Assembly (NCBI GenBank): GCA_030770545.1
Contig: CM061106.1
Span: forward strand, 8,288,001-8,352,000
Length of the DNA: 64,000 bases
Reading direction: 5' to 3'
From: Macropodus opercularis
Lineage: Eukaryota; Chordata; Actinopteri; Anabantiformes; Osphronemidae
The position numbers and the translations under genes were made by a program. The notes under the pieces were generated by a model, which did no database searches, was not told where the DNA came from, and saw only the letters and a list, made by a program, of their open reading frames with translations. Position 1 is the stretch's first letter, and each line of letters begins with the position of its first letter. Shown here one piece after another: positions 1 through 12,439 of this stretch.

Positions 1-183
1 TTCAAAGAGAAACAGAAACACCACAGAGTGTTAGCAGTGGGTTTTAGGGTTGATTCTTTTTCCAGACACATGATCTGTAAGTGAGTTTGTAAACGACGTA
101 ATAGGCTCTGTCTTTAATGTCAAGATAGGGTTCTGAATTTATGCAACTTCAATTCTGAACATTCACAGACGTTTTCTTAGCTA

Positions 184-405
184 GTGGTCTTCAGAGTTGG
201 AGGCCTCAGACTCAACCTGCCTCCATCTACCAGGCTGCCCTATCGTCTGTTCCAGAGAAGACCAAGACTACTTCACAAGTCCCATGAAGGACACACTAAC
301 GACCCTGTAACGTCACAAGGAGATGAGAGTTCCCTCCTCCTCACTAGCCTCAGTCCTTTGTTAGTAACGAGCCTGTTCTGTACAGTGTGGTGTGAAACCA
401 GCTAA
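184..405 (+). repeat. Penelope-like terminal repeat remnant (degenerate)
   Basis: This stretch is similar to 27640-27830: both contain a clear run of shared words (ccatctaccag, gctgccct, ccatgaagga, aacgaccctgtaac) in the same order. At 27.6 kb that block leads into the CTGAAGAAG...GAAACGTTTCTA segment that also starts the Penelope-like element at 33 kb, so I read both as parts of the same element end. A 73-codon open frame lies here, but it has no recognisable domain and I do not call it a gene. Confidence 0.45.
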
Positions 406-836
406 GCAGGGCGCGCTAACGACCATAAGATGCCTGAGGATGTGTTTGACCTGGTGGCAAACAGCTTCAGCAGCTGCGTCCTCCAACATCACCACCAACA
501 TGACAGCCTATCACTTCCATTGAACATGATGAAACTTTTTACTCTGCAGCAGAAACAAGATGATGGTGACGACCTAAAGACAATTATACTAAAAGCTGCA
601 AATGCTATGTATTAATAATTTAACAAGATCATACTTTTCCTCTTAGATTTACAGTATTTGTATTATTCACAGAACGGTAAGGTAAGAAACCTTTTATAAG
701 TCTCATGGTTTGTATTGTTTTTCATGTAGATTTTCTGTTTTGCTTTGTCTGTCTATCATGTGTAAAACCAAATATTCCATCTTCAGAGATTCAACATATC
801 TAATCCGATATGAACCAGATACGACAGCAGCTTTAC

Positions 837-920
837 CTTCATGCTGACTGTTGTCACTGGTAGGAGACAAAATCTGAGAGGAGTCAGAGGAAGGTTCATC
901 ATCTGCAGCATCCTCCACAT
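837..920 (-). CDS. Linker exon of a minus-strand pyrin-NLR gene (partial gene)
   Basis: On the minus strand an acceptor (GTCTGTAG) precedes an 84-bp exon that ends GAAG before a GTAAAG donor. With the phase set by the pyrin-like exon at 1348-1603 it reads as an acidic, serine-rich linker beginning DVEDAADDEPSSDSSQILS. The plus-strand copy at 17249-17332 has the same length, phase and splice signals. The FISNA-NACHT exon that should follow would lie beyond the left edge: in the other copy it is about 1.2 kb further on. Both reading frame and splice sites are intact, so a live gene is possible, but most of it is not visible. Confidence 0.75.
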
Positions 921-1347
921 CTACAGACAGAGAAACAACATGAAATAAAAGCTTTCATTTGATTTAGATACTTGGAGTCAATGCAGTTAAACAGAACAGG
1001 AAACTACAGCATCATCGTCCTCCAGGAGGCTACAGTCAGTTCATTAGTGTCCGTTCTCTCTCTGTGGTTAGTGTTTGGTTCAGTGAGTTTTCTCTCTTTT
1101 ATCCTGTTTCCTGTTCAGATCACCAGGCAGCTCTGGAGGTTTTCATTGTGGTTTTTCATTTATACACTTCCCTCTGGAGTCGACTGATTCTTTGAGCCAA
1201 GTCTAAAACCTCAACTATCATATGATTATCATTGTCATAATATTAGACTGGTGAGCGTTGACCCCTTTGAACCACTTTTGCTTCTATGACATGATGCATG
1301 TCTCAGACTGGAGGGACGTTCATGTCTGTTGTGTTGCTGTATCTCAC

Positions 1348-1603
1348 CTTCTGCTCCCAAACGTTTGATCAGATCCTTCCTGTTCATCTTCTCTAAGATG
1401 ATGATGGTCACCTCCACAGCATCATGTGTGTAGGTCTGTAGCATCAGGTCCACTGTGCTTGTTCTTGTTGCTTTGTTCAGTAATGATCTTGGGATGGTCT
1501 GGTGGCCTGAGAGGCTTTCACTTTTATTTAGATGAAATCTGAACGTCTCAAAGTCATTTTCTACCAATTCTTCCAGCACCATCAGAAGGTTGTGTGGTGT
1601 CAT
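1348..1603 (-). CDS. Pyrin-like domain exon, first coding exon of a minus-strand NLR
   Basis: The exon starts at an ATG (position 1603 on the minus strand) and ends GCAGAAG before a GTGAGAT donor, giving 85 codons plus one base. The product starts MTPHNLLMVLEELVENDFET and has the pattern of a death-fold pyrin domain: an N-terminal hydrophobic helix, an acidic 'LVENDFETFRFHL' helix, a basic 'KATRTSTVDLML' segment, and a C-terminal 'ILEKMNRKDLIKRLG' helix. In fish NLRs such a domain normally mediates adaptor (ASC-type) contacts; that role is inferred. The exon is nearly identical in layout to the one at 16554-16809, and it points the opposite way. Confidence 0.8.
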
Positions 1604-1745
1604 TGTGAAAACCTGGTCAACAACAGCATAAACACTGTTAATCTGCAGGAAGATGAAGCATCAACATTACTCATCATTCAAGTCTCAGCAACTTTCAAAC
1701 CACACATTTAACTGAACCTCTAGACTAAACTCTTCTTAACATAAC

Positions 1746-2096
1746 CTGAGAACTGCTCTGTTTTCCTTTTCTATCTCTTCTGTTCTCTTCTTCTGCTACT
1801 ACATGCAGGAACTTCTTTATAGCGTTCAATGGAGTCACTACTTTACTTTATTTACAGAATAGACGGACGCTCTCTGTGGAGCCTATAGCCAACAAACACA
1901 CTGACAGGGCTTGGAACTCACATGCACGACCAACACAACTGGGATGTTAGTTTAAAGAAAAAGGCAGAGGTTACACACAATAGAGTAATAGGGGAAAATC
2001 AAAAACACTACTGCTTAAGACTTAAAACACTTAAACTTAAAACTTAAAGTCACTGCAAATGCAGGAAGCGTCTACTGATAAAGAGTAACCAATGTT
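1746..2096. other. Intergenic, nothing recognised
   Basis: AT-rich intergenic sequence upstream of the minus-strand pyrin-like exon. It may hold the promoter or 5' untranslated exon of that gene, but I see no convincing motif. Confidence 0.4.
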
Positions 2097-2101
2097 CCAA
2101 C

Positions 2102-2560
2102 TGTGACAGTCAGTCCTCCAACCTCTGGAGGGCGCTGTGGTTCGTTTGGTTCTTCTTTGTGTCTTGGTTAATTAAGCAATTATGTACACCTGTGTTTAGT
2201 TTGGTTTGTGTCTGTGTCATTTGTCGGTCCGTCGTAGGTGTTTGGTGTGGGTCCTGTTCTGTGTAAGTCTGAGTCCTGTCTGAGTCCTGTGAGTCTGTGT
2301 CTAGTCGGCGAGCGTGTTGCTCCGACTTGTCTGTGTTCCCGTCGTTGAGTGTTGCTCCGACGCTTCTGTGTTCTGTTTGGTCTGGTGTTTTGTGTATACT
2401 GGTTTCCGTAAGTCTCGTACTTCTATTATGTTCTGTTTTGGTTATGTTAAATAAAGTTTTATTATTGTTAGTTCTGTCTTCGTCTTGAGTCTGCGTCTGG
2501 GTCCATCCCCTCTGCCCACACCAGACACCGGCAACCCCGACAGTTTCCGGGTTTGTAACA
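2102..2560 (+). mobile_element. Solo LTR, 459 bp, with 5-bp target duplication
   Basis: The element starts TGTGACAGTCAGTCCTCC and ends GGGTTTGTAACA, so it has the TG...CA ends of an LTR with short inverted termini. It is flanked by the direct repeat ccaac (2097-2101 and 2561-2565). A polyadenylation signal AATAAA sits near 2450, followed by a GT-rich stretch, as in an LTR. A related copy lies at 4541-5123. There is no internal coding region, so it is a solo LTR left by recombination. The 5-bp duplication fits Gypsy-type elements among others; the exact family is not determined. Confidence 0.75.
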
Positions 2561-2714
2561 CCAACGAGGTTCAAAATATGTAGAACATTCAAAGACAAGA
2601 CTGAGAGAACTGACCAAGACATTTTAAAATTCAGCTGATGAGCAGCAGGGACAACAGGAGCAGTTGGCCTCGAGGGCCACCTCACTGACTGAGAACCACA
2701 GCACAGCGATCAAA

Positions 2715-3173
2715 GACACACATGACCTCTTTGTATACAAAGGAGGACTACAGGAGGGTCAGGAGCCGGTTCTTTCCTGGGCTCCACTGGACTCTGGAGG
2801 AGGATGTTGGTCAAGCTGACATCCATCATGGACAATGCTTCTCAGCCACTGCATCAGACAGTGGAGGCTCTGAGCAGCTCCTTCAGTGGAGACTGATCCA
2901 GAGTCAGTGTAGGAAGGAGCGGTGCCACAGATCCTTCATCCACTGCTGTTAGACTCTACAACCAACCAGTCTAACAGCCACCGTGCAGATCATCTGCTGT
3001 AGTTGATCTGGGACTTTATGTTCAGTGTCTGGTATTTGTAACAGTCGTACATTTGTATAATGGATCTTGTTCTTTGCTCCACTTTCATCCTTTCACTTCT
3101 TGCTGATTGTTTGTAGCTGTGGTAACAGTTGAATTTCTCCACTGTGGGATCAAGATCTTATCTTATTACACAC
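2715..3173 (+). mobile_element. Non-LTR retrotransposon 3' end (truncated LINE)
   Basis: Conceptual translation in broken frames resembles the C-terminal tail shared by fish LINE ORF2 proteins, ending in a 'VRLYNQ'-like motif ('gttagactctacaaccaacc'). It is followed by an untranslated tail ending in ctccactgtgggatca and cttatctta-type words. The same tail appears in reverse at 23360-23700. It is a 5'-truncated insertion with no intact frame. Confidence 0.65.
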
Positions 3174-3429
3174 AAATCCCAACCCAGTCGTCTCACAGTA
3201 AGACAGAGGCAAAACTTGGTAGGTCTGAGCAGAGAATTAAAAGCTTCCGTTGTGATCAGTTCACGTTTTCTCAGTGTTTGTCTTAGTATTATATTTCCCT
3301 GTTTGTGTAACGCTCCCGCTAGATGTGTGAAACCGCCCTCGCAGGCACAATGCAGACAAGCTACACAATTTTGCTCTGCTGCCTTGTAGTGAAACATCAT
3401 TGTGTTGTTGGAATATGACCTGGTGTGAG

Positions 3430-3745
3430 GTGCAGCTACAGTGTCTATAGTACAAGTCAGAATGAAATTAAAAGAGCAGTATACAGAGTGTGCAAAGAGC
3501 AGAGTGCAACCAAGTGAAAGTGTAACAGTCTGGGGGGATAGAACCACTGTTCAGCAGGATGACTGCTATGGGGAAGAAACTGTTCTTGTGCCGTGAAGTC
3601 CTGTTCTGATAGAGCGGAGTCTCTTGCCAGAGAGGAGGGGCTGGAAGTGATCATCTCCAGGTGAGAGGGGTTGACTGTAATCCTGGAGGAGTGCAGGTCC
3701 TGGGGAGAAGGCAGGCAGCAGCCCATCACCTTCTCAGCGGAGAGG
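3430..3745 (-). mobile_element. LINE ORF2 C-terminal fragment (minus strand)
   Basis: On the minus strand the conceptual product includes pieces like 'RTSRHKNSFFPIAVILLNS', the pattern seen at the end of many fish LINE ORF2 proteins (TRTSRFGNSFFPTAVRLLN type). Frames are interrupted. Flanking 3174-3430 and 3745-4535 show only short spurious open frames. An unrelated (GAGGT)4 run lies at about 4148-4166. Confidence 0.55.
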
Positions 3746-4535
3746 GTGCTGCGCAATTGGGACAAAACAATTCTTGGTAATCGGAAAATATTTGCATTTG
3801 GGCTGACACATTTGGGGTTTGAAACCTGCTCCCTAAAAATCTTGAGAGAGAGTTCTTTGCCTGCCTTAGAGACAACTCGTTGCCAGGCCTGAAGCTCCCT
3901 GCATGCTCGCAAGCATCCTGCAAGGTATTTTCCTTTACATTCTTTCATCTCAGCACTGAGAATAAATCTACATTTGATTGGCTGAACCTAATGCTGCCTC
4001 TGCTAAAATTGAGTTTAGCAGAGTCTAAGAGTTGGGACATGTCAGACCACTACAGCAACAAGGCTGAAATTCCACCCACTGGACAAAAGCATAGAAGCTG
4101 CATGTTTGACCCAAGTAGCAGCCATGCCCTACTCTGCTTGGCTTCCGAGGTGAGGTGAGGTGAGGTCGGGTGTGCTGAAGGTGGTATGACCATAAGCACG
4201 AAGCCTGATTCAACACAACCTAACTTCAGGCAGTCACGCTGAGCACTTGTTTAGGTGTTTTGTCACACATGCCAATTGGTGGGGTAGTTGTGGCTTGTTA
4301 CAGACTTGTACATGTAAAGAAACATTAAGTCAAGACAAGTAAAATTTCTCCGCAGGCTATGTGGCAGCACTGCTTGTCACCAACGGTGACGCCAAAGCTA
4401 CAAAAAGATCAATAGACAGGGCGAGATTAACAAGAGGGCTGCTTAACTTAAACCTAAACCCCATATACAAAACTAAACGGCTGTTCAACTTATAGCCCCG
4501 CTCACAAGATTCTAACTGTCAAACATCTCCCACAT
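3746..4535. other. Intergenic, no gene recognised
   Basis: Only short overlapping frames on both strands. A small pentanucleotide run (gaggt repeated about four times) lies at 4148-4166. I see no splice-consistent exon. Confidence 0.4.
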
Positions 4536-4540
4536 GGCAG

Positions 4541-5123
4541 TGTTACAGTCAGCCCTCCAACCCCTGGAGGGCGCTGTGGTCCCGTCTGGTTTTTCGTCCT
4601 GTCATGAGTTAGTGAAGTGATTGTGTTCAACTGTGTCTGGTCTGGTTCATGTATTTAAGTTCCTGTCTTGTCTGTCTCAGTTTGTCGGTCCGTCGTAGGT
4701 GTTTGGTGTGGGTCCTGTGTTTCCGTAAGTCTTGTGTTTCCTGAGTTAACTGTTCTGTGTTTCTGAGTCCTGTGAGCTTGTGCCTCTAACCTGAGTTTTC
4801 TGTTAGCCTGGTGGCTCTGTCCTGAGTTTCCGTGAGTCTGGCGCCCCGGTGAGCCTGTGGCTCTGGCGCTTCTGTGTTCCGTGTTCCGTGTGTCTAAGTC
4901 TGTAGTCTGGTGTCCCTCTGTTCCTGTGTGTTCAGCACTTCTGTATGTTCTGGCGCTTCTGTAAGTTCTGTTTTGGTTATGTCCAGTGTCATGTGTTACG
5001 TATATTAATAAAGTTTCGTTATCGTCAAGTTCTGTCCTCGTCTTGAGTCTGCGTTTGGGTCCACCACCTCTGCCAACATCAGACACCGGTGCCCCCCGCG
5101 GGGACAACAGGGGGTTTGTAACA
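4541..5123 (+). mobile_element. Solo LTR, 583 bp, with 5-bp target duplication
   Basis: It starts TGTTACAGTCAGCCCTCC and ends GGGGGTTTGTAACA, with TG...CA ends and inverted TGTTACA termini. The flanking direct repeats are ggcag (4536-4540 and 5124-5128). Inside are a TATA-like atgtatttaag near 4650 and ATTAATAAAG near 5004, in the order expected for U3 and R. A block of tandem 'gtttccgtgagtctg'-like words makes it longer than the sister copy at 2102-2560. Confidence 0.8.
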
Positions 5124-5128
5124 GGCAG

Positions 5129-6079
5129 AGACTCAACAGAAGGCTGCTTGACCAACCGTCAATTGCACGACCCACAAACATGCATGAAAAATTACTACAC
5201 TACTATTTTAATAATCAAAGAACATGGATACAAAAAGGGAAGACAAACAAGCTGTACTCTAGTTAAACTGTAGTTATACTCTGAGCCACAGAGCGTAACT
5301 ACAGTCCAGCTTCAGCAGCAATACAAGATTCACAACAGAGGGCAACTCACAGTAGACGCAATATACATAAATCAGAAGCTCTACATGGTTGTTTAGCTAC
5401 TGAACCAGAACAGCATCAACAATAATTCACTAAACACAATAAAAGTCCTTAATTCTCTGCTCAGAGTTTTGTCTCAAGCTCGATAGACAGAGGATTCAAA
5501 CTAAGCTCTGCAGCTGATAAACTCACAACAACACTTACTGATAGTTTGACATGTCAAAGGTTTGACCAAGAAGCAACAGAGGCAACAAGCCGCAGGCTGT
5601 GATGATGGTGAACATGGTGAAGACAGAACAGCTGCCACTGGTTGTTTTAGCAGCTCCATCAAACTAAGGCTCAGATCAGAGAAAACTGTTACTTACCAAA
5701 CGTTCACACGTAGAAAAGAACCAAGTCACAGAAGAAACAACTCAACCTGGAAATAACTAATTCAAGTGCTGTGGGAAAAACAGGATGTTTTCTATTCAGC
5801 GTAAAACCTGAAAAAACAGCAAAGATCCTATTTAAATCATGTGACAAACTTCTGCTTCTAACCAGATCAGTGTGTGTTCAACCTTTGAATTCAGTGCATT
5901 TGAATCTTTAAAGCACAACGGTCAAGAGGAGACAGTGATCATTTATAAATTCCTAATACAGTCTGTCTGTCTGGTTCAGATGAGAACTACATCATAACTC
6001 ATTGTAATTGTATTGTGTTATAGTCGTTCTACAATTTGATTAAGTCTGTCTGTTCTGCTGGTCACCTGCTCCTCAATGC

Positions 6080-6114
<35 letters not shown>

Positions 6115-6445
6115 AACTTGTTCTGAACATGTTTAGCTCTTTTTAACCACTTGTATTTTTCTTCAACTAGTTTTAAGAATTTTTTAAACTCTCCAGCTAC
6201 AGTTAACAGTTCTTGGGAATAAATTCAGCATTACAGCATTCACAGTGCATTTTCTTACGGAAAAGCTTAGTCTAGTTTAGTATTAAGCTTTGCTTGCTCC
6301 ATATCCAGTTTTTAAGCAAAACTTAATTGGGTCCATAAGAAAAGGTTCATTGTTAAATCTGGAGGAAGATTTTATTCAATAAATATCAATGTTGGCCCAC
6401 GACTTTGTTCTAGTTTTGAATTTTAGCCCACTGTGTATTTGAGTT
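5129..6445. other. Intergenic with a (CA)n microsatellite
   Basis: No coding sequence is supported here. A perfect CA repeat of about 30 bases occupies 6081-6110. Short frames such as 5562-5756 lack any family signature. Confidence 0.5.
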
Positions 6446-6670
6446 TGACCCCCCTGCTCTACAGGATCAGAGCTTTAGCTACTGGCTGGATGGAGATTTG
6501 ATCCATGATCAGAGTGTTTGCTGGAAGAACAGTGAAGAAAGCTTCTCCTTCACATTAACACTTCAAACACAAACCAACTGACTCACACCAGAAACAAACA
6601 ACACAACTATTGATCATCATAGAAAGTTTACATCAGATTGTTCAACCTGATACAAACTGATAATTGAGTG
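6446..6670 (-). pseudogene. Relic of an NLRC3-type NLR intron, inverted
   Basis: The sequence matches the reverse complement of about 59575-59780, the intron after the second coding exon of the NLR at the right end. The shared text includes ctacaggatcagagctttag, the tggatggagatttgatccat words and gatcatcatagaaagtttac. The neighbouring exon is not preserved beside it. It shows that an NLRC3-type gene once lay here on the minus strand, or that part of one was copied here. Confidence 0.7.
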
Positions 6671-9600
6671 ATGAGTGTCAGGTGAGTGTAGACAGTGGGA
6701 GGAAGAGGAAGCTGCTCTACTTCTGTCAGGAACCACAAACATTTACATAAACTAGAAGTAAAAAGAAAACATTGACAAAGAGATACATACTTCAATCACT
6801 TCAACACATCACGTCCCTGTAAGCTTTGTTTGCAGAAGCAGCTACTACAGTTCATTGTCACTGATTGCAGTGCATGAGTTGTGCATATGTTTGATAATAA
6901 CAGAAAAGAAGTTGGTGTTAAATTTGGAAGGATTGCCCTGGGTGCATTGGTGAAGTCAATGCAGTAGTGATACTTCGTGTGTGATACTTAGAATTCCAGC
7001 AACATAACGATCACTTAACTACTCTGTGTGTTAACATTACTTAACATTAACAGTGGGACAGCGCCTACACCCATATTTCCCCAAGCCGCTACAGTATTAT
7101 GAGATTATTTGTACTATACTATAAGCTTTTTTGTATCCACTAGCGTTGTGAAAGGAAGAGGAAGCTGCTTTACTTCTATCAGGAACCAACAGTCGTTGAC
7201 ATTTACATAAACTAGCAGCAACAAACAAAACACACACAACTTACTGTGGAGTTTGCGCAGATCTTTGGTGACGTTGTTTTATCTGTTGTTCTGATCTCAA
7301 CAAGGTCATATAGTACAATGACTCTACTCTGACGTTACTGACTTATACAACATGGAAGAGAAAGTCTGTTCATCACATTTCAAATTAATTTAACAAGCAA
7401 ATAGCAGATTTGTTTGTTTGTAGAGGAATAAACTAACAACAGTTAGTGAACATCATCAACAAAACTGGACAGCAAAAAGGAGATTTCCACAATAAGATGA
7501 CAGTGACGGATCATCAGTGTAGTTAGTGAACAAGACAAAACTAATTTAGCTCTTTTACTAAAACTATATTTCCCAGTAAGTATAAACCAACTTGTTAAAT
7601 AATAGTGATCTGGTTGTGGTTCTGTAAATGATTATAATTATTAAGTATGCATTATAATTCACATATTTAATTACATTTTTATTTATTCATGGTTAAATCT
7701 GATTTCAATAAAATAGCAGATTGTTGTTCAGTTAGTTTAAAGTCGACCTGAGTTAGTGTCGACTTTAAAATCACCTTCAGTTACTTTTCTCCTAATTAGA
7801 TTATTTAATAAACGTCAAAGAATCAAATAAAACAAACTGGAACAGGTAGGAAACAGGAAACAGCAGCAGAGTTTCACAATAAGAGTAATAAGGTTCCATT
7901 ACTGACTGAAAGCTGGAATGCCATTACTTATAAAGCAGAGAGAGAATAAGAAACGTTAGACACTAACAGTGAATGTGGACTCTTTCCCTGGCTCTGAAAC
8001 ACCGGACATGGCAGCACAGTGAAGAGATGCTGGGACCCTGCAGACCTGCACTGACACCTGCTGAGGATAACACCCAAAACATTTACATCTCAAGATGGAC
8101 GTGTGAGACCATCTCTCATCCTGTCAGCAAGACTCAACGTCCTGTGGAGTATTTGTGTGCAAAGTAAGATAATAACCTCAACTATATGGTGCATGAAAAA
8201 CTGGAACATAATGAAAAGACCCTTAAATTAATTTTAGATTTCAGAGCAACTATTGTTGGCGTAGAAAACTGACTTTGAAGTCAATCAAAAATCCATTTTT
8301 TGATTGGAAATGGCCCCAACTCAGGAATCAATAAAAATATGTAAATGTTGGTTTGGCTTGATCTAATGCTAATTACATATGTTTAGATGACCTCATGGAT
8401 CTGTTTTGTGGGGAAACAGACACATCTGAAGCTCTAGTGGACAATTGGGTAGAAGACCTTCAAAGTGTTGTTTATTTCTATCAGATGCAATGTGCTTTAT
8501 TCTGTTAATTGTATTCTCTCTCTTTTTTAACATTGAATCCACAACCTGCTTCCACTGGTTCCATTGTGTGTGTGAAGGTCCAACACAGCAGCAGGTTATT
8601 TATGTCCAGCCTGTGAGAAGTGATGAATCACCAGCACCATGAATAAAGTCAATTACTGCAAACCTATTATTGCTCATTGCTCATATTGAATCACATGGAT
8701 TGAATCACTGTGATCCACAGTCAGTTGCCTTCTGGCTACAGATTCTAAAGAATATCTGTACTCACTAAATGTACTATACAAATTTATGAACCTGTGTTGT
8801 AGAGACATGCAATCAATTACTAAAATGCTAAACTTATTATATCTTACTGATTTTCATTCTTTTCCCTGTTTTCAGGTTATTAAAGTGGTGCCAGACTGCT
8901 CAAACCTAAACGAAAACCAAAACAAGAACGATGCATGATAGCTGACTCAGCACTGTGTCTGCAGCTTTGTCCAGGTATCTGGAAAATGTTAGTGGTTGTG
9001 AAAAATGAAGAGCCATCTGCAGTCTGTGTAGTAGTGTTGGGTGTAAAGCAGCAAGAGGTAAAGCTCTGATTGTTGCATTGTTTGCACATGCTGTACAATA
9101 AGGAATGTTCTTGTGTTTTGTCGTCCTTCAGATACAGACCCTGCTGCAGATGACTCATCTCAGCACGTCAGGCATGAATGGTTTTATTGATGAATCAAGA
9201 GGTGATTTATTTTTATTTTTTTCTAATTTGACAATATGGCCTCTTACTTGAGGCTAAAAGGATTACACTCAAACCCACACATTTAAACTGATTAGACTGA
9301 TTGATGATTAGAGGTTTTAATTAGATTTTTCTCTTCTCAGGCCTCATCTCAGTAGAACGGTTTAACTGTACTGCGCTTAAAGCAACTTTCTCCCACCTCA
9401 CAGTAACTGTCCAGCCTATTGCTAGTTTAGTTGTGGTCACTAAACCAGAGAACATCAGTGACTTAACAGAATTAATTTATAGCCAGACCTCTGAGAGGCG
9501 TCTAGTTGCTGAGTGGACCTGCAGACAACAGCTCTAATTTACTCAGCTCATTAAAGACTTAACGTTTCCAAACTCGTCTGTCAGTATTTAAAACATTTTC

Positions 9601-12435
9601 AGTAAATGGACTCATACAACCTTCATCATAAAATAACTTTAGCCACGTACAGACAAACACTGGTCCACTAATGCTTAGAGGTCTGTATCACTTCACAATA
9701 ACAAACATGTTCGTACCAGTATCTCTACATCCTGCCTTCAAACCACCACATCAGCTGGGTTCCCCCAAACCAATTCTTTTATTCAGACAGGTTAGGATTT
9801 AACAATTAGAACAAATCATTTAATTTATTCTAACAGATTTAAACACCCTGGTCCTACACACGTCACATTCCATAGAAAAACTCTGACATCATCCAGAAAT
9901 CAACCAGCAGAACACTGTCTCCAATCTGGCTTCCTCTAGTGTGACCTTACAAATCTGTTGCTGTTAGAGAGATTAGCGGACTCCAAAAACTCAAGAGGAC
10001 GCAGAAATGAAATTCAAACAATCATATGTGGAGTTAGTCTCAATAAAAAGAGATCATTTCTCAAAATGCAATGTTCAGACAAGATAGAATTACTTTATTT
10101 GTTCTGCAGCAGAGAATATCACAGCGCACTGAGCCACAACAGATCAAAACCCTATTTAGCCAAACCACAGGGGAGTCCGAAAAACTCAGAATTAAGACAG
10201 AGAGGACTAATGAAACATCCTGGTTCAACCTAATCTACTAAACTCACCCTGGCTTAGTCTATTCATCAGGATAAGCAGGAGCAGCTGAGTCCAGCCTGGC
10301 GTAGATAGTTGGGAGACGTGTTGTTCATCACAGAATCACTGATTCATTTCTGCTTTCACCAGGATTTCTATGGCAGCAGTTCTCCTCTGTAACACACTGA
10401 AAGCCCATAGAGAACTAAAGGCCTGGACAATGCAATATGCTGCACGATGAACATCAGCTACTACTCTCTGGTTTTGTTACTTCTTCTGTTCATGCAAAGC
10501 ACCATGAAGTGGTTCTGTGTTGTAAATGTTATGTAACAATACGTCCATCACCTGCTTTCACTGCCAAAACGGAGATGAAGGAAACTCAGTGTCCTTTCAG
10601 CTGCTGAGGGACTGTTGGTGTGTGTTTGTCCACAGTAACAGATGCTCAGAGAAAACACTTATTTCTAACTGACACTAAACTATGTTTATTTTAACTGGCA
10701 CATGCAGGCAGGAGCATCTCCCTGATTTTCATCCTCTCTTCACTGGCTGCTCGTTCACTTTACATTAACTGAAATCTCTTTCATTTGCCGTTAACGTATT
10801 GAATGGTGCTTCACCAAACGTCTCTGAGCTCATAGGGGACCAAGCTTTGCTTTTCTTACACGGTTCAAAGCTGGACACCATCTAGTGAAGTGTTTAGACT
10901 AATTCAAATTCCACACGTGACTGTTTGACTTCTTCCAGGACCAAAAATGCTGCCGATAGGATACTAGATGAATTTAACCAAATCACGTGAGACCAAGGCC
11001 TCAGACCCAACTAAGCAGTCAGTGACAGCATTACCAGGTCATTTAGCTGATTTTCATTTTTAAGTCCAACAGATGTTGCATCATCTCTAATTTTTCATCT
11101 TCCAAAAGCTAGATTAATCGTCTCCACCGTTATTTGTGTTTTTCAAAGATAAAGCTGTAACAGGAAAATCCTCAGACCACTTAGTTGTTTCATTCATATT
11201 CTGAAGTTTAGTGGACAAATCACTGTTTTCCGCTAAAACAACCTTCAACACAGCTTTAATATCATCCTTTAAGTGTTTCCCTCCAACATCAAGGGCATGA
11301 TGCTCAACAAGCTTCAACTGTTTCTCAGACGGGACTGAACTAAACCTTCAATATCAGCAATCATAGAACAGTGTTGATGTGCACTAAAGAAATGAGAAGT
11401 TTCCCACTACCATCCCCCAGAAACCTTCCTACACTCCCCCCTAGTCTTCTAAACATTCAGTGACACAAACTGAGCACTAGCATCAATGTTTTATTGACAA
11501 ATCACAAAGTTGTTTCAACCCAAACATAAGACGACTCACCAACAAAATTCATGGATGAGACGCCATTTTGTCATAACCTGGTTCCAAAGTATGTGACAAA
11601 AAGAGGGAATCAAGGATTTCATTTAATAGAAGCTATGAAAGTGACACTAAGGTCTGTTACAGTGTTTGGATGGTTAGTGAGGAATGAATGTGAGTGTGGA
11701 TGACAGACACAAGCCAAGAGTCATCAGGCAGGAGGAGAGAGAGAGTAGAGATGTTTCAGGAGCTTCACAGAGCTGCAACAACCTACACAGGTGAACTGCA
11801 TCACACTGGTCACAGCTTCACCCCTGACTTCATGAAAGACAGGAAACACAGCAACCAGAGAAGACGAAGCCAAGCCAACGTCTGGCTGAGGCCACAACGA
11901 TGCACATGTTAGAGGAAATCACATCTGTCTCTGCCTGGCATCAAACCAGGAACATTTCACGTGTGAGGTGAATGTGACGACACTACGCCACAGAAACCTA
12001 CATTTGGCTGCTGCTTCTGATCATGATCACAATCTCACCTTTTGGAAGCCGTGACTTTAAACTGTTATTGCTTCAGCTTATGTGTTTGTTGTGTATCAAC
12101 ACATGTAGGAGCACATAGAAGAATTGAATATATATGTACAAGGTACTTACAGTAATACAATAGAAGTTTTTTGTCTTTATATTTTGTAATCTATATTTTC
12201 TTATTATATATTTTCTAATTTATGTTTGTCTTCTTTTTCAAGGTGAGTGTTGGAATTCACATTTCTCCGCAAAACATTAAAAAAATATACACTTCCAGCA
12301 AAAGCACAGTGTGTTTCAGTTCTTCAGTAAACTAAGATTGTTTTTAGCAGACTTAAAGTTGAGATTAATCTTGCAGCAGCACATAAACGACTGTCCGTCA
12401 AATCTTCAGCCAGTTCATGTTTACCAGATGGAGTT
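6671..12435. other. Long intergenic stretch, no gene supported
   Basis: AT-rich spacer between the two divergent pyrin-NLR 5' ends. It contains a partial local duplication: 'ggaagaggaagctgct' with the following catttacataaactag text occurs at 6708-6790 and again at 7150-7240. Open frames at 8880-9158, 9958-10233, 11114-11317 and 11694-11912 are short and show no domain, codon pattern or splice context that I trust. Confidence 0.45.
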
Positions 12436-12439
12436 TAGG

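Larger units (their letters stand above)
445..1745 (-). repeat. Left arm of a large inverted duplication (NLR 5' region)
   Basis: The sequence is the reverse complement of about 16417-17690, with small differences. Matching parts include the pyrin-like exon, the intron after it, the 84-bp linker exon, and intron sequence down to the gctgcaaatgctatgtatta words near 590-615. The similarity stops near 1745, where the two arms diverge upstream of the start codon. The arms therefore carry two NLR 5' ends that point away from each other, 14.7 kb apart. Confidence 0.85.

Noticed and set aside
972..1187. 71-codon plus-strand frame with hydrophobic segments (also 16981-17187 in reverse)
   Set aside because: It lies in the intron between the pyrin-like and linker exons and is conserved only because the whole arm is duplicated. 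It has no homologue that I recognise.
2110..2685. 191-codon minus-strand frame
   Set aside because: It lies almost wholly inside the solo LTR at 2102-2560, where TGTTACA-type ends and target duplications explain the sequence.
4655..5155. 166-codon minus-strand frame
   Set aside because: It lies inside the sister solo LTR at 4541-5123; threonine/arginine-rich text comes from tandem words.
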